Shown piece after piece: positions 63,123-64,000 of a DNA stretch of 64,000 nt. Origin of the DNA: Oligoflexia bacterium (lineage in GTDB: Bacteria; Bdellovibrionota; Bdellovibrionia; JABDDW01). Every line of letters starts with the position of its first letter. The first letter of the stretch is position 1. The notes under the pieces were generated by a model. That model saw only the letters and a list, made by a program, of their open reading frames with translations, was not told the origin of the DNA and made no database searches. The position numbers were made by a program, and so were the translations under genes. The DNA is taken from contig JAWXAT010000008.1 in the NCBI GenBank assembly GCA_034439615.1, positions 1 to 64,000 of the forward strand. Reading direction: 5' to 3'.

Positions 63123-64000
63123 ATGAGTTTACCATTGGCCCAAGAATATAATTATGAAATGGGTCGTCTCTATTATGATCGAGCGGAGTATTCAAAAGCT
63201 CTAGAACGATTCGAAAAAGCCTGTGCACTATTTATTGAAAACAAACAATATGATCGTTATGTCGATGCACTTAATTATGTGTTGCGCATTCTTGTTGAAC
63301 GCGAAGAATTACAAAAAATCCAAAATGCAAAAGAATCGCTTCAAGATTTAGTTGTACGCGAAGGATACGAATTAAGTTCGCGCACCCATTACATTCTTGG
63401 TTTGTGTTCTTACTACCGCGATGGTCAAGAATCAGTCTCGATGGACTATTTTCAAAAAGCACTCAAGATTGCTCTCGATAAAGATAATAAAGTGGATATG
63501 TGTTACGCGATCTATGGAATTGCAAACAGCTACTACTCCACAGGCAAGCTGGAAGAGGCTTTGAAGGAACTTTATAATTTGGAAGTTTTTTTTGGTGCCT
63601 TACAAGTTCCAGATCTCCAAGTAAGTTCTCGTCTCCTTAACGGCCTCATTCACCGTAATCGGGGAGAGTATGACCGTGCGATTGAATGTTTTTGGCAAGC
63701 CTATGAAATGTTAAAAACCAATAGCAATATGCTTCTTTACTATAATGCTTTGTACGGTTTGGGTTCGACATTTCAACGCTCTGGTGATGTGCAGCTCGCA
63801 CGACTTTATTTGCAACTTGCACTCAGAAGCGTCAATGAAACGGAACTACCTCGCATGACAAGACTCTTAAAAGGAGCCTTGGCAGAACTTGGACATCAAA
63901 CAGAAAACCGTGATTTTGATTTAGTGTTTGAGCCAGAAAGTAATTCAGTTGTAGAGAGAAGTTTAGGTAGGGTTAATTTTAAGAATCAATTTATCTTAAT
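63123..64000 (+). CDS. TPR-repeat protein, cut by the window edge
   Basis: At least 292 residues, no stop before the right edge. AGGGGGG precedes the ATG at 63123. The visible part is a chain of tetratricopeptide repeats (EYNYEMGRLYYDRAEYSKAL, MCYAIYGIANSYYSTGKLEEAL, ALYGLGSTFQRSGDVQLA) with no signal peptide, so a cytoplasmic adaptor or sensor. The last visible residues leave the repeat pattern (SLGRVNFKNQFI), so a further domain probably begins beyond the window. Function unknown. Confidence 0.8.
   Translation, partial: MSLPLAQEYNYEMGRLYYDRAEYSKALERFEKACALFIENKQYDRYVDALNYVLRILVEREELQKIQNAKESLQDLVVREGYELSSRTHYILGLCSYYRDGQESVSMDYFQKALKIALDKDNKVDMCYAIYGIANSYYSTGKLEEALKELYNLEVFFGALQVPDLQVSSRLLNGLIHRNRGEYDRAIECFWQAYEMLKTNSNMLLYYNALYGLGSTFQRSGDVQLARLYLQLALRSVNETELPRMTRLLKGALAELGHQTENRDFDLVFEPESNSVVERSLGRVNFKNQFIL

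Overview
The window is about 64 kb of an A+T-leaning, tightly packed Gram-negative chromosome. The combination of a complete Tol module, FtsEX next to an EnvC-like protein, an FlbD-MotA-MotB stator unit, many Sec-secreted proteins and lipoproteins of unknown family, a ferrooxidans-type GshA and a small conserved protein in front of ftsE suggests a Bdellovibrio-like lineage (Bdellovibrionota). That placement is inferred from gene content and protein style; no rRNA or marker phylogeny was available. No tRNA, rRNA, CRISPR array, insertion sequence or prophage was seen.

Layout. 1-1.6 kb: the tail of an unknown gene and an HNH endonuclease, both carrying the same 16-bp palindrome in frame. 1.6-7 kb: a monofunctional transglycosylase, divergent from a four-gene nucleoside-type ABC importer. 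7-9.4 kb: two tandem secreted paralogues of unknown family. 9.5-13.6 kb: an iron and peroxide island (PerR-like regulator, rubrerythrin, a separate 56-residue rubredoxin, a cyclic-nucleotide-binding protein, a second Fur-family regulator and a cytochrome c-FTR1 iron permease fusion) with visible Fur/PerR-type operators. 13.6-15.8 kb: PAP2 phosphatase and aldehyde dehydrogenase. 16-17.7 kb: flbD-motA-motB. 18-21.5 kb: a Gln/Tyr-rich lipoprotein and a membrane pyrophosphatase closed by a strong terminator. 21.6-25.5 kb: tldD-tldE plus an unknown His/Glu/Asp-rich protein. 25.5-32.6 kb: secreted and membrane unknowns around an nfeD-qmcA pair, including a 28-residue membrane peptide gene. 32.6-34.3 kb: ETF-ubiquinone oxidoreductase. 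34.3-43 kb, all on the minus strand: cutA, cyclophilin, tolB-tolA-tolR-tolQ, a GDPD phosphodiesterase, a membrane protein, and a secreted protein paired with a zincin-like lipoprotein. 43-47.8 kb: ftsE-ftsX-envC-like-ctpA. 47.8-63 kb: tig; a five-gene overlapping run (two ArsA/Get3-type ATPases, TPR lipoprotein, EI24/CysZ protein, gshA); Ppx/GppA; pepA; and clpP-clpX-lon. A TPR gene runs off the right edge.

Most of the window is envelope biology (Tol, FtsEX/EnvC, transglycosylase, lipoproteins), protein quality control (trigger factor, ClpXP, Lon, TldDE, CtpA, PepA, ArsA-type ATPases) and metal or redox homeostasis. No single obviously new defence or biosynthetic system is present. The least explained items are the tandem secreted paralogues at 7-9.4 kb, the TldDE-linked metal-ligand-rich protein, the paired ArsA-type ATPase operon, the in-frame palindrome, and a repeat-rich intergenic stretch at 54.3 kb.
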